Shown piece after piece: positions 21,790 through 32,583 of a stretch of 64,000 bases of DNA. The position numbers and the translations under genes are program-made. The DNA lies in NCBI GenBank assembly GCA_940337035.1, contig OW679197.1, forward strand, positions 58,301,903 to 58,365,902, in the 5' to 3' direction. Positions within the stretch are counted from its first letter, which is position 1. Each line of letters begins with the position of its first letter. The notes under the pieces were generated by a model. It was not told where the DNA came from. It did no database searches and saw nothing but the letters and a program-made list of their open reading frames with translations. This stretch comes from Agriotes lineatus (Eukaryota > Arthropoda > Insecta > Coleoptera > Elateridae).

Positions 21790-23020
21790 AACCCCCGTTA
21801 TGTTTATTATCGGTCCCAAAATCGACTGGATCAGACAAGCTGTGGCTTTTTCCTCCTTTAAATTGTTTTCAGGTTACTCGCTAGTTTTAATTTTAAATAA
21901 TGCAAATTTATATTGCATTACACCCAATTTCGCCGTAATTTAAAACATAAAATGCTTCGGTTGGTTATTGAAATTCTGCACTGAATTTTTAAGGTAGGAG
22001 TAGTTTCACTTTTCTGGAGTATATTTAGAGTAAAAGTTGTTTCAATGTTTTTCTCACTGTGAGAGTAAAGCTGCAAATCATATATTTTGTCCTTTTTTAA
22101 CAATATGTCCAGCAAGAGCGTTATTGCCTCCTTATCTTGCTATCGAAGTCCTGGCAATTAAAAATGCGGTTTATTCGAAAATCAGACGGCGGAATGCTAA
22201 CGCCGGCCATTAGAAATCGACTTGCGGCTGCCAGATTTCACTACTGCACTTCGGCTCACGCAAATTCGGCTTAGAAGCCTCGAATTCGACAAATCCGGCC
22301 CTCACAATTAAAATTCCGCAGGAACATTTGCAAGGCATCCGAAACCCGCGAATCCGAACGCTGGGAAGCTCCTCATGGCCCCTTTTTTGGAATAATCAAA
22401 TTTTGCTGATTTATGTCGCAGCTGCCGAAAAAGCGATTCGCAATCAAGGCGTAATTAAAAAATTATTGCTGCTATTGAATAAGAGAGAGGTGATCGTTCG
22501 TCCTCGTTTGTCTTAGGTTTTTGATTATTGAACTTAATTATGTATTTGAGCTAACGGTCTGAGATGATCGCTAATACGGTAATTAAGGCCATTGTTATGG
22601 AAATGCCCGACGTGGATCGTCATTTTCCTGAACCAAATGGGCTGAAAATCGCCGATTCGAAGATTGTTAGCGTTTGTTGCCGGAATTTTAACGGCTGCTT
22701 CTTCCTCGCGAAACTTCTCATTTTGGTAGTGGCGGTTTCTGACAGTAATTGTAAGTTGCGCTCTTTTAATTCATCATGCATGCAACGCGGCCACACAGTA
22801 AATATTTTTTGTGGCTTAACACTTTTTTGCTTTAATTGTAGCGCGGCCAGTACTTCGTTAATGAACGTTTCGTCAAAATGTCCGCAAGATTTGACATCGG
22901 AGCCGATGATGCAACTAATAGAAATTGAATACTGGGTATATTACAGAACTCATAGAGAATGCTCTTGGCACCAACATAGCTGTGAATGGAGCATCGCTTA
23001 GAACAGTAGCGTTGCCTAAT
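21790..23020. other. Unique stretch, GC-richer at 22140-22740
   Basis: An ATG-started frame of 145 codons (22564-23001, plus) is the longest ATG frame in the unique DNA, but it has no recognisable domain, and the minus strand just downstream is LINE debris, so it is probably chance. 22190-22380 contains repeated CGCCGGCC and GAATTCG-like words and may be conserved regulatory sequence. Confidence 0.35.
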
Positions 23021-23024
23021 TTTT

Positions 23025-23480
23025 TAAGCCAACTATATTTTTGATATAAAAATAAAAAACAACACCGGTCCAGTAATGGAGTCTTGTGGAATGTCAGTAT
23101 TAATAATTATATGAGAAAATTTACTGTTATGTATAACTATGCATCACATGCAGTGCTTATGGTTAAATAATATCACTAACTGGACAGTATTTGATATGAA
23201 CATTATAGAAGAGGCAATTTCAATTTAACAACTCCATTTGCTGATGCAACAGACAGAAACTCATCGATTTTAATTGAACATTGCATAGATATTGTTGTAG
23301 GTGTTGCTTCTTCGAACTAATCCAGTTATACGTTAGCGCAGGTACAAAAATCAAAAGCAAAACCGGTCGAGGAATAGAGCCTTGTGGAAGGCCGTTATTA
23401 ATAATTTTAAGAGATACTTTATGATGATGTGCATTTAGAACTTCTTGGCGATTTAGAGCAATACTGTATGGTTGAAGTCA
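23025..23480 (-). pseudogene. Two decayed LINE reverse-transcriptase fragments
   Basis: On the minus strand 23335-23480 reads NRQEVLNAHHHKVSLKIINN then GLPQGSIPRPVLLLIFV, and 23040-23150 reads NSKFSHIIINTDIPQDSITG then PVLFFIFIS. Both match the GVPQGSILGP-LF-I(F/Y)INDL block of non-LTR reverse transcriptases and its upstream strand, so the same domain is present twice, about 300 bp apart. Both copies are heavily mutated and have no catalytic YADD. A tandem duplication of an old LINE fragment is the likely origin. Clade cannot be given. Confidence 0.55.
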
Positions 23481-23484
23481 ACTA

Positions 23485-26400
23485 AACGACAGCAAAAACT
23501 GTTCTTAGGTTATGTCCTATGACCACAGGCATTCTCATCATCCGAGAGCAAATTAAAGGCAGAGTTGCATAGTTCTGATGGACAGCCAGCTAGCGTTATA
23601 GGAGTAGTTGCGAGTTGTGCTCGCATAAACTTTAAGTGACAGCTTTACTGCCGCAGCAGGCCGTCAAAGTGTCCTCGCTTTAATTATAATATTAGCGGGA
23701 CAAAGCTCAGGATTGTGAATCGAGCCTTCGTCCTAGAATGGCCTTTTAGGTATCCCAGCAGCGCTTGTACTCTGACAAGACATAATTTGCATTTTTTGTC
23801 CCTCGTTGACTTATGCACAGCTTTGTATGTAGATATCTCATGTGTTTTACTTTTATTTCATTGCTTGTATCGATTCTGTATTGATTTGTACGTGATGTGT
23901 TCCGATCATTAAATACGTGTAGCCGCGTTTTTGCTTTCAGCGCGTGTGCGGCTCGCCAGTCTTCAGCTTTCTTCGTTCCCAGCCACTCATTTACGACCAA
24001 GCACTGGAATTCAAGAAAAAAGCAACGATTTTTCCGTATTGTTCTATTTTCTGCCTTTAGTTTTTCCAATTTGATTCTAAAAATCTAATGATAATCACCA
24101 TTTATTCTGAAATGGATTCCAAATTGGAATGGATTTCAGCTTTGCGTGCTGGCTCTAATTCCTGGGTCGTGACAACGTCTTATAAATGTTTGTTTTCGGT
24201 TTAAGGAATGTAAGGTGTTACATTTGCATATTATAATTGATTTTATTGTGCACTTTCCCGAAATAAAGTAGCAGCTATAAGGAACCAAATTCCTGGCGAA
24301 GTAGCGGTTTCGGCAAAGGTCCTCGGTGATGTCATTATCCGAATTAACAATTCAAGATTCGGATCTAATTGAAGGCTTTAGCTGCAATGTTTGATTGAAG
24401 CCAACGCCGGGCGGTGACATTAGCCCATTCCCATGCGAACCACTCGCCAGCTGCGCGAATTAATTTTTAATTTTACCCACGAAGTACCCTATTTGTATTT
24501 TTAATTTGGTTTTTATTCCCGGCAAGTGATAAATGAACTTCAATATAACATATTTGATAAACACGTCATCTCGCTATGCAAATAAGCCATATACCTGCAC
24601 GAAAATGTCTGTATTATAATATGGATAATTTGTCCGTTTGCAATCCATCTAGTATGAGCCTCCCGTTAAGCGACTTAACAAGCTGCGTAGAAAGAAGAGT
24701 AATAACCCTACCCATCCGCATTAAATGTATGTCAGTTACTTATACTGACTTATCAATACGTCCTACTTACTCCAGGTGTGCTGCAGCTCTAATTAAAAAC
24801 CGACCAGAGGAAATTTAATCCTTGCTCTTCTTCCTCATTTGTAGGTATGTATTACCTTGATAGAAATACAAGACGCCATTCCAGAGATAGAATGATATTT
24901 ATGTAGTCCTGTATGGAACGAAGACATTTGCTTCGTTCTTCTCTTCCTATGCAAATATTGATGTAGTCACCCATTTTCTTCCTTTATTCTTCTTTACTTC
25001 GCGCCTATTGTAGCAATTTTCTTCCCGTTACATCTTTTGCTTCTAATTCTGCTTATATGCCTAGATGCGAATAGTTACTTACATAATGCATGTGTCAGAA
25101 AGCTTGATCTTGAGATGTCGTGAAAAATTATAGAAACTCTTCAGTCTTAATTCTTCTTTCCTCATTTGATGGTGTGTCTCAGGTATATGTAATGGATCAC
25201 TTATTCAGTTACCTTTTCTTCGTTGTATTAATACTACCATTAGTTACTTTCCAAGATTTTCGATCCAGCTCCAAATGGCATAATCTGGAAATTGTGGTAA
25301 GTTGTGTTGTCCTCAGCCGATCCGTATCCGAATCTGATCACTGGAATATATGTTTGCACCACGAAACCTTTTTGTCTCTCCATCGCGAATACGTTCAGGG
25401 GTGAATATGGTTTAAGCAGGTTTTTTTATATTCTTCTTCGTTTTCTTTCATTACGTCTTTTATTGCTCTGAGCAGGAACATGAAGAAGTAAAGACATACT
25501 CCTTCTACTTCGCAGATATTTGATTCTTCTTTTTCATTTGGTGTTGAATATGTCGAACCATTTTTTTATCAGGAATTACAAGAATTTACTAAGCTGAAGT
25601 TTTGGTTTCACCATTTTATGAATCAATTAGCTCAGTATTAATTGAACACATACTGCAAATTGTACCGCCATTTGAAGTCACTTCAGTGTCTTCATCTTCG
25701 TGAATGCCAATGTCTTCATTCCTTTCTTATTTGCATTTAAAATTTTGACTTTATTATAGTTGGCTTGGAAAAAATCAGATATCTCTACGTTACTAAATGT
25801 TGTGTTTCTATGTTTTAAGTTCTTACCAAAGTTTTGTACTCCAGTTAAAAGCTACAAATTGAAAAATCTGATCATCGATCCAAGCGTTTTCACTTTCAGC
25901 ATCCTCGACGTGCCCTGTGGGGTCCCATAAACTTTTATGTAGTATTCGTGATCGAGCTACCCATGGAGACTGCAATATTTAAGGCTAAGCTGAGCGTTAT
26001 TAAAAAAGTATATTACAACCCCGAAATTGGGCCATAAAACCGCAGATTGATTGTGCGCGTTCTAAAGCAATTTGTTGGTTTCGGTGGGGTGAAATAGGAA
26101 TCGCACTCCATATAACTCTGCCGCACTAAAACACGGAGTTTATAGCGTTTTTATAACCCCGCATTAGTAGATTCTTGCTGTCTCTTTATCTTGGATGCAG
26201 GGAAATGAACTAGTCACATAAACAAGTGAATTTGTTAGACGTCTGATAGGGCATTAATTAAATTTGCTGCTTAAGTGGTTACTTTGTCGATGCACAGCTT
26301 CGTTTCGAAAATTTTTACTTTATAGGTTATCGCCTTGCTTTATTATCAATTAAGTGTCCAAGGCTCGGCGAGAATGCGGAGTCGTTAATTTCGTTCTCCC

Positions 26401-27400
26401 TGATATTGTACACTAAAGTTAGCACCTAGCAGGTCACTAATTAAAATAAAATACTGGGTCCCCTGTTTTTGTAAAATTACGAAAATCCGGCCGGGTTCGC
26501 GGCTTGACCCAGCGATGCAGTCTCCAGCCTAACGGTGCATCAAATTTTCGATTTAAATTGCTTTGTACTGATGCGGTTTTCTATTATAACCGCACCGTTT
26601 TTGTGAAATGAATATTTCTTCTCACTCATCCAATTCTGCTGCCTGGTTCAACAATGTTATCACATAAAAGCACAAACTCTACAATCTAAGCTCCGCTAAT
26701 TAAATTTAATAAAGCACATAAATACGAAGCCAACACATTTTCCGCTCAAAAAGCTGTTTTGGCTTAATTATGTCATTTGGACGATATCTTTATTAGCTCG
26801 TGATTCTGCCATTTGTTCCTGAATGTGATGGTCCTAACGGTTCTTAGCAAGCGACAGGTAGCTCCAATACGAAGAAACCACGCCTTGAAATCGATTCAAT
26901 TTGTATCAAATTTTAACACTTTTTGTTTCAGTGACAATTATATTGAACCAGAGAGAATTTAAGCGCGTCTTACAGTAAGGGCACGGACTAAAAAATTTAA
27001 TTTTAATGGCAGGGTAATCAAACTAAGCAGTTTATGCGTTACACAAAAATTGGGGCTACACTCGTAATTCGGAATAACAGTCAGCGTGGCCGTGCAAGAT
27101 TTTACGACTTGAATACGATTAAGTGTCCTTGCGTCGCTTTATTATTAATTAATCTCAAGAGAAACCAAATTTTGAGCTAATTCCGCAATAAATTCCGGAT
27201 TTTAGGTCAAAATTTTATGGGAGTATAAATAATATTAGACATAGCCAGTCTTTTTGTCGGGAATTATTAATTAAGTTCGAGGCTAATTAGTTTGCATACG
27301 TTTGGGAATTCAGCTGAAGCTAACTATTCTAACTGTATACGGTGACATATTAAACTGAACTGTAGAACTGTAGTAGAAGTAGGAATGCGTATTTACAAAA
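23485..27400. other. Unique stretch, no gene recognised
   Basis: 24820-25560 and its surroundings are pyrimidine-rich (repeated TTCTTC words) and may hide decayed minus-strand LINE sequence, but no motif is secure. 25900-27300 is GC-richer, with CGGCCGGG, TTAATTAA and ATTAATTAATC words and no repeats, resembling conserved non-coding DNA. No exon can be supported. Confidence 0.4.
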
Positions 27401-29880
27401 TTAATCTAGGTAAACATCCTGTCAAATGTTCACAGAAGAACTAAATAGTTGGAATCAATTTAGATTAATGGAAAATGAAAAGTATTGGAACAGCCTATTT
27501 ATTGCTATTTCTAGTGTAATAGGGTACATCTATGATTTCTGTTATAATTATAACATTCAACTGTTAATGACCCTGGTGTGTATCTTATAACTGTAGTGCA
27601 CCCATTAAAAACATATTGCTATATTGAAAACTATTTCTAAATTTTCAGATGGTTGCTACACACTATATCTCTCTCTGTTATAACGACTATCGATGTAATG
27701 CTTTACAGTTATACCATACTTCAAATATTTTGGTTATTTCATTCAATCGTTAATGATCCTGAAACGTATCTTATAACTTCAGTCTTTATTACGAAATATT
27801 GCTGTATGGAAAATTATTTGCAAGTTTTTAGACTCTGACTTATACACTATACTTTGTTATAGCGACTACTGTTGTAACGTCTTACGGTTGTACCGTACTT
27901 TATATCACGCATTTGTATATATCATTCAGTCGTTAATCATGAGATAATTATGACATATTGCCATCTATATGCAAAACATTGAATTTTTCAGATGTTTGCT
28001 GTACACTATATGATCCTTATAACGACTATCGGTGTAATGTCTTACGGTTATACCATATTTTAACGGTTTGATTATATCATTTAATCGTCAATGATCCTGC
28101 TCGAGTGTCCTTATAACTACAGTTTTAAAGCTATATGGAAAACTCTGATTATATAGATGATTTCTATGAACTGTATCTCGGTTATAACCTTTATCGGTGT
28201 ACTGTCTTACGGTTATACCATATTTCAACGCTTTTGGTTATACCATTCAATCGTTCATGATACTGGAGTGTATCCTATAACTGCAGTTTTCCACTACAAA
28301 ATATTGCTATACGGTAAACTCTTTGCTAAAAATTTTCAAATGTTTGCTATACACTATATAGGCTAGTTGTTATAGCGACTATCTAAATAATGTCTTACAG
28401 TTATGCCGTACTTCAACCCTTTTAGTTATATCATTCAATCGTTAACGATTATGGAGTGTATCTCGTAACTACAGTTTCCCACTAAGATATGTTGCTATAT
28501 GGAAAACTATATCTAAGTTTGCAGTTGTTTTCTATACACTATATCTCTGTTATAACGACTATGAGTATACTGTTTTACGGTTATACCAGATTTTAACACT
28601 TTTCATTATATCATCCAATCGTTACGTGATATTGTTATATAAGAAGATCTCTGTCAGTCTTCAGATGTTTGCTGTACACTATATATCTCTGTTATAACGA
28701 CTATCGGTGTAATGTCTTCCTCTTATACCGTACTTCAGCTTTAGTATACCAACGCTTTTGGTTATATCATTTATTCGTTAATCATCCGGGAGTGTATGTT
28801 AAACCTTCGTAGCCTTCAGATTTTTGCTATACCCTTTATCTATGTTATAATGACTATCGGTGTAATGTTTTACGGTTATGCCATACTTTAGCCCTATTTG
28901 TTAAATCATTCAATCGTTAATGATCCTGGAGTGTATCTTATAATTGCAATTTTTCATTGCGAATTAGTGTGATATGAAAAACTCTTTGTAGGTTTTCAGA
29001 TGTTTGCTGTACACTAAATATCTGTTATAACGACTATGGATGTAATGTTTTACGGTTATACCATACTTCAACTTTAGCGTACCAATGCTTTTGATGATGG
29101 CATTCAATCGTTAACAATTCTGGAGTGTATCTTATAACTGCAGTTTTCCATTGCGGGATACTGTAATATGGAAAACTTTGAAGTTTTCAGATGTTTGTTA
29201 TGCACTATATCTATGTTATAACTATTATCAGTGTAATGTATTACGGTTTTACTAAGTGCAACTTTAGTATACCAACACGTTTGATTATATCACTCAATCG
29301 TTGAATGATCGTAGTGTATCTTAAACTACTGCTTTCCATTAGGAGATATGGTTATATGGAGAACTTCTTATAACGTTTTCAGATGTTTGTTCTACACTAT
29401 ATCTCTGCTATAACGACTATGGGTATAATGCCTTACGATCATACTGTACTTCAGGTGTAAGATACCAACACTTTGGTTTATTATTCAATCGTTAGTGACT
29501 CTGGAGTGTATCCTATAAATGCAGTTTTCTTTTACAATATATTGTTATAAGGAGAACTTGTTTTAAGTTTTCAGCTGTTTGCTATACTCTACATATTTCT
29601 TGTTGGAACGACTATGTAACGTCTCACGGTTATACCGTACTCCAACTTTAATATACCAACGCCTTCTGTTATATCACTGAAACTGCAGTTTTCCATTAGG
29701 AGATGCTGTTATGCGGAAAACATTTTGTAAGTTTTCAGCTGCTTGCTACACTATATGTCTGTTATAACGACTATGGGTGTACCGGTTATACCAAACTTCA
29801 ACTTTAATATACCAGCGCGTTTGGTTATATTATTCAATCGTTAATAATCCTGGAGTGTATCTTGTAACTGCAGTTGAAAG
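27400..29880. repeat. Tandem array D, ~174-bp monomer
   Basis: The unit TATAACGACTATCGGTGTAA, TGTCTTACGGTTATACCATA, TTATATCATTCAATCGTTAA, TGATCCTGGAGTGTATCTTA, TAACTGCAGTTTTCCATT, ATTGCTATATGGAAAACT, TTTTCAGATGTTTGCTATAC recurs near 27680, 27860, 28020, 28183, 28373, 28554, 28697, 28848, 29024, 29218, 29410, 29602 and 29766. About 13 degenerate copies are seen, with an average spacing near 174 bp. Some copies contain an extra CAACTTTAGTATACCAACGC insertion shared by neighbours, showing block duplication. Not coding. Confidence 0.93.
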
Positions 29881-30394
29881 TAGGGGTGTTTTCGAAAAAA
29901 ATATATAGGAAAAAGTTGTTCAGTTTCATGAGATATCTGTGTGGTTGAATGTATTACAGTGACATGTCTGAATTGAGCATTCGATCAGTATTCCGATTTT
30001 CGTTGCTTCTATTCTTCGCTTTCTTCTTCTTTCTGCTAGTCGGTTCGTGTTAGATATTTGTTCCTCTACTTCTTCATGTAGATGTCCTGAGCGTGTTATT
30101 GTTACTCTTAGATTTTCTTCTCATCATTCTTTCTAAAATTGTATCATTGACAGCTAACTTACATGGAATACGTACTTCCTTTGTTTTCTTCTTCTTTCTA
30201 TTCTTCAATCAGCATATTGTATACTTTAGTTGTTTTATTGAACTGAAACAATAGCCTTCACAGATCGTCTTTATTTTCTGAAAACATCACAAACATAGTC
30301 AGCATAACACAGAATTTTTCTCATTTTTATTTCCGATTTTATAGTCTTTTTGATTAACGACATTTTGATAATTTCATGCATTAATATGCACTGG
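29881..30394. other. Unclassified stretch rich in TTCTTC runs
   Basis: 30000-30240 carries repeated CTTCTTCTTTC words on the plus strand, equivalent to a lysine/glutamate-rich frame on the minus strand. It may be decayed LINE sequence, but I find no diagnostic motif. Confidence 0.35.
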
Positions 30395-30411
30395 ACTAAG
30401 TGAGTCGCTCT
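30395..30411. repeat. SINE target-site duplication, left copy
   Basis: ACTAAGTGAGTCGCTCT is repeated exactly at 30720-30736, on the other side of the SINE. The 17-bp perfect duplication marks LINE-machinery insertion and indicates youth. Confidence 0.92.
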
Positions 30412-30719
30412 ATTCGCCAGCGTGGCCGAGCGGTTAGGGCGTCAAGCTGCGGTACCGCGGTACGGGGTTCAATTCCGACGTCTGGTAACTGGCGGGCGGC
30501 CCACCCAGTTGCTTTAAGAATTGGGTACCGAAACCACAGTTGTGGAAGTAGGGAAGGTAAGGCAGTCGTTGAAGGCGTGATGCTAACCACATCACCCAGT
30601 ACTCCGGTAACGGTGTGCCAGATGACTGGGTTTCCAAAAAAGATATTTCGGCGACCCTGACTCGCCGAGTCTCCGGCCATATTCCTACGTGTGGAATGAA
30701 GCGCCCTGAGCTTTACTTT
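30412..30719 (+). mobile_element. tRNA-derived SINE (308 bp), well preserved
   Basis: The 5' 75 bases resemble a serine-type tRNA: GCCAGCGTGGCCGAGCGG start, box A TGGCCGAGCGG at 30423-30433 and box B GGTTCAATTCC at 30466-30476. The tRNA-like head is followed by a non-tRNA body of about 230 bp and a short tail CTTTACTTT. A perfect 17-bp duplication (30395-30411, 30720-30736) flanks it. It is GC-rich against the AT-rich flanks. It would be transcribed by RNA polymerase III and mobilised by a partner LINE. A plain tRNA gene is excluded because the acceptor stem does not pair and the body is long. Confidence 0.9.
30423..30476 (+). promoter_or_regulatory. Internal RNA polymerase III promoter of the SINE
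   Basis: Box A (TGGCCGAGCGG) and box B (GGTTCAATTCC, one base off the GGTTCGANTCC consensus) are 32 bases apart, a normal tRNA-type spacing. Both boxes look intact enough for TFIIIC binding. Confidence 0.75.
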
Positions 30720-30736
30720 ACTAAGTGAGTCGCTCT

Positions 30737-31425
30737 GTCATATACGAACAAGGCCTGATATACTTAGTTCTGAAATGTAAAATAGAAGGGTAGAGATGAC
30801 CAGGAAGGCGAGTATATTACGGAATATACGAAACTAGACAGGGCACGGTGTTCAGACATAGAACAGCAAGCAACACGAAAAATCCATTTTTGCAGCCTAA
30901 CTTCGCCCAAGAAGAATATTTTTTGAGTCGTTAAAAAGCAATCCATAATGCACTAGCAACATTGTGTAGTGGGTGTGGTTGTTTTACTACCCTCATCCAA
31001 ATCGTAGAATTTAAAAATCCAATTTATTTTCATCTACAGACAGCAATTGTTTTCAGAGCTTTAGCTGATGCTTGGCGCAGTTTTCATGCTATGCGAAGTC
31101 CATATCTAGACACGATATTCCACTACGCTGGCCTGAATGTGACAGGAAGGTAGTATGTAGATAAGGTGCCGTGGCGCTGAGCCGCACCATCACATAGTTT
31201 CTCGAAGTGCCTATTAATAGGCACGTAAATAGGGTTCATTAGGGCCATCCGAGTAGGCCGTTATCAGCGCCCGCTGTATCCTACCTACCCAGTTTCCATG
31301 GATCGCATTCCGGGCAATAATAAACCTCCGATATCTATATGGCGAGCGCGATAGAGAACCGCTATCGCTATCAAACACGTGGGTTCACGTCTTCGGCGGT
31401 TCAGCATTCCTATTAGGTAAGCTCC
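30737..31425. other. Unique stretch upstream of the CpG island
   Basis: 31150-31420 is GC-richer. It contains a perfect 18-base palindrome GTGCCTATTAATAGGCAC at 31207-31224 and a CACGTG E-box-like hexamer at about 31376. No coding frame is recognised. Its position suggests a proximal regulatory region for the island that follows, by inference only. Confidence 0.4.
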
Positions 31426-31722
31426 GTGTTGGAGCAAATGCTCGCAAGATGCTGCTCCGCAGCATCGGCGACGTGGCAACGCCGCAGCAGACGACATGAA
31501 ATATGGCGATGGCCGCGAGGAAGCCCATTCCTCCTGCTCCCTCCACCCGCCGCTCCATGCGTCCTCGTCGCGCGCACGCGAGCGCGTCGCGCCGTCTCTC
31601 TCGCGCCGCGGCGCTCACGTGTGCCGGTGCGCCGTCTCGCTCGCACCCGCGCGACGCAGATACAGATAATATGCAAATACTGCAGCATCGCGCCACCGTC
31701 ATCATTTATAGTAAGTTATTAG
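31426..31722 (+). promoter_or_regulatory. CpG-dense island, candidate promoter or first exon
   Basis: 31500-31660 is by far the most CpG-dense part of the window, with CGTCGCGCGCACGCGAGCGC, TCTCTCTCGCGCC and GCGCTCACGTGTGCC. It ends at a good splice-donor-like ATA/GTAAGT at about 31710. An ATG at 31503 opens a 77-codon arginine/alanine-rich frame (start MAMAARKPIPPAPSTRRSMR) that runs past the donor, and a second plus frame covers 31426-31722. Minus-strand frames of similar length are also open, as expected from composition alone. It may be a promoter with a transcribed 5' exon of an unseen gene or a non-coding RNA; the direction of transcription is uncertain. Confidence 0.42.
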
Positions 31723-32389
31723 AGTGCGAGACCTGATGACAATATTGAGTTCGATGGACCGCGCAGCGCTGATCTAGATTCTAAATTAAATTCCAAATAG
31801 ATTTTGAAATGTTTGCCTTTATGAAATGCTAATTCCTCGCTAAATTATGCCCGCGCGGCCGTAAAGCCCGCTTTTTATTGGCCCCGCGACTTTTTATTAA
31901 TTAGCTGACGATTTCATTAATAAAAGTTTTGCGGACCCGGCGCTGCCAGACGCCGTCCCGTGCCCCCTTTGTTTCTTTTATATGTAAATGTCGTCGTTTA
32001 CATGCCTTAAATTTGGCCACACTTTCGTGGTAATGCTGTGTCGACAGATCTTTAAATTGAGGAATGGCAGATTTGACTATTTTGGAGAATTCCGGCTTGC
32101 TCTACACCATATTTTTATTTATTGAAATTCTTGAAAAAAAGCTGATAAAATATCTGTTATGCTGAGTTAGTATCTATAAATATTAGTAACAGCCTTAGCT
32201 GAGTAGAGGCTGTTGACTTCAATTTATAGTTTTATTTCGCAGACAGCTCCTGAAAGACACCAAACTACCACTGCATTTTTTTAAATAACTCAGAAACTAT
32301 TAAAGCAAACACAGACTTATTCACAAAATACCCATCAGATTTTTGGAAACTAAGGGTAGCGAACAGAGATATCCAAGTTTTAGATATAC
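31723..32389. other. Unique stretch after the CpG island
   Basis: 31790-32060 contains GC-richer blocks with CGCGCGGCCG, GCCCGC and TTATTAATTAGC words, again resembling non-coding conserved DNA. Nothing is recognised from 32080 to 32389. Confidence 0.35.
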
Positions 32390-32392
32390 TAA

Positions 32393-32580
32393 GGGCCGGT
32401 TGCAGAAAGCAATGTTAAGTCTGGTGTTAGCTAACGTCACGTCAAAGTGAACAAAAACGAATCAAATCTCAAATGGTTATGGTAACTAATACATCAGTAA
32501 ACAAAATTTGATGCGATTTTGTTCACTTTGACGCGACGTTAGCTAACACCAGACTTAACATTGCTTTCTGCAACCGGCCC
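32393..32580. mobile_element. MITE with 64-bp inverted repeats and TAA target duplication
   Basis: The left arm begins GGGCCGGTTGCAGAAAGCAA and the right arm, inverted, is identical for about 64 bp with one mismatch, extending to GTGAACAAAA. Flanking TAA (32390-32392 and 32581-32583) is a 3-bp duplication typical of PIF/Harbinger. The centre (ATCAGTAAACAAAATTTGAT) resembles the centre of the element at 9359-9536. It has no coding capacity. The near-perfect arms imply fairly recent activity. Confidence 0.88.
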
Positions 32581-32583
32581 TAA

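Noticed and set aside
22564..23001. 145-codon ATG-started frame
   Set aside because: No domain, membrane or repeat pattern is convincing, and the adjacent DNA is decayed LINE on the opposite strand. Probably chance.
30412..30490. A functional tRNA-Ser gene
   Set aside because: The acceptor stem does not close, and the tRNA-like head continues into a 308-bp unit with target duplications, so it is a SINE.
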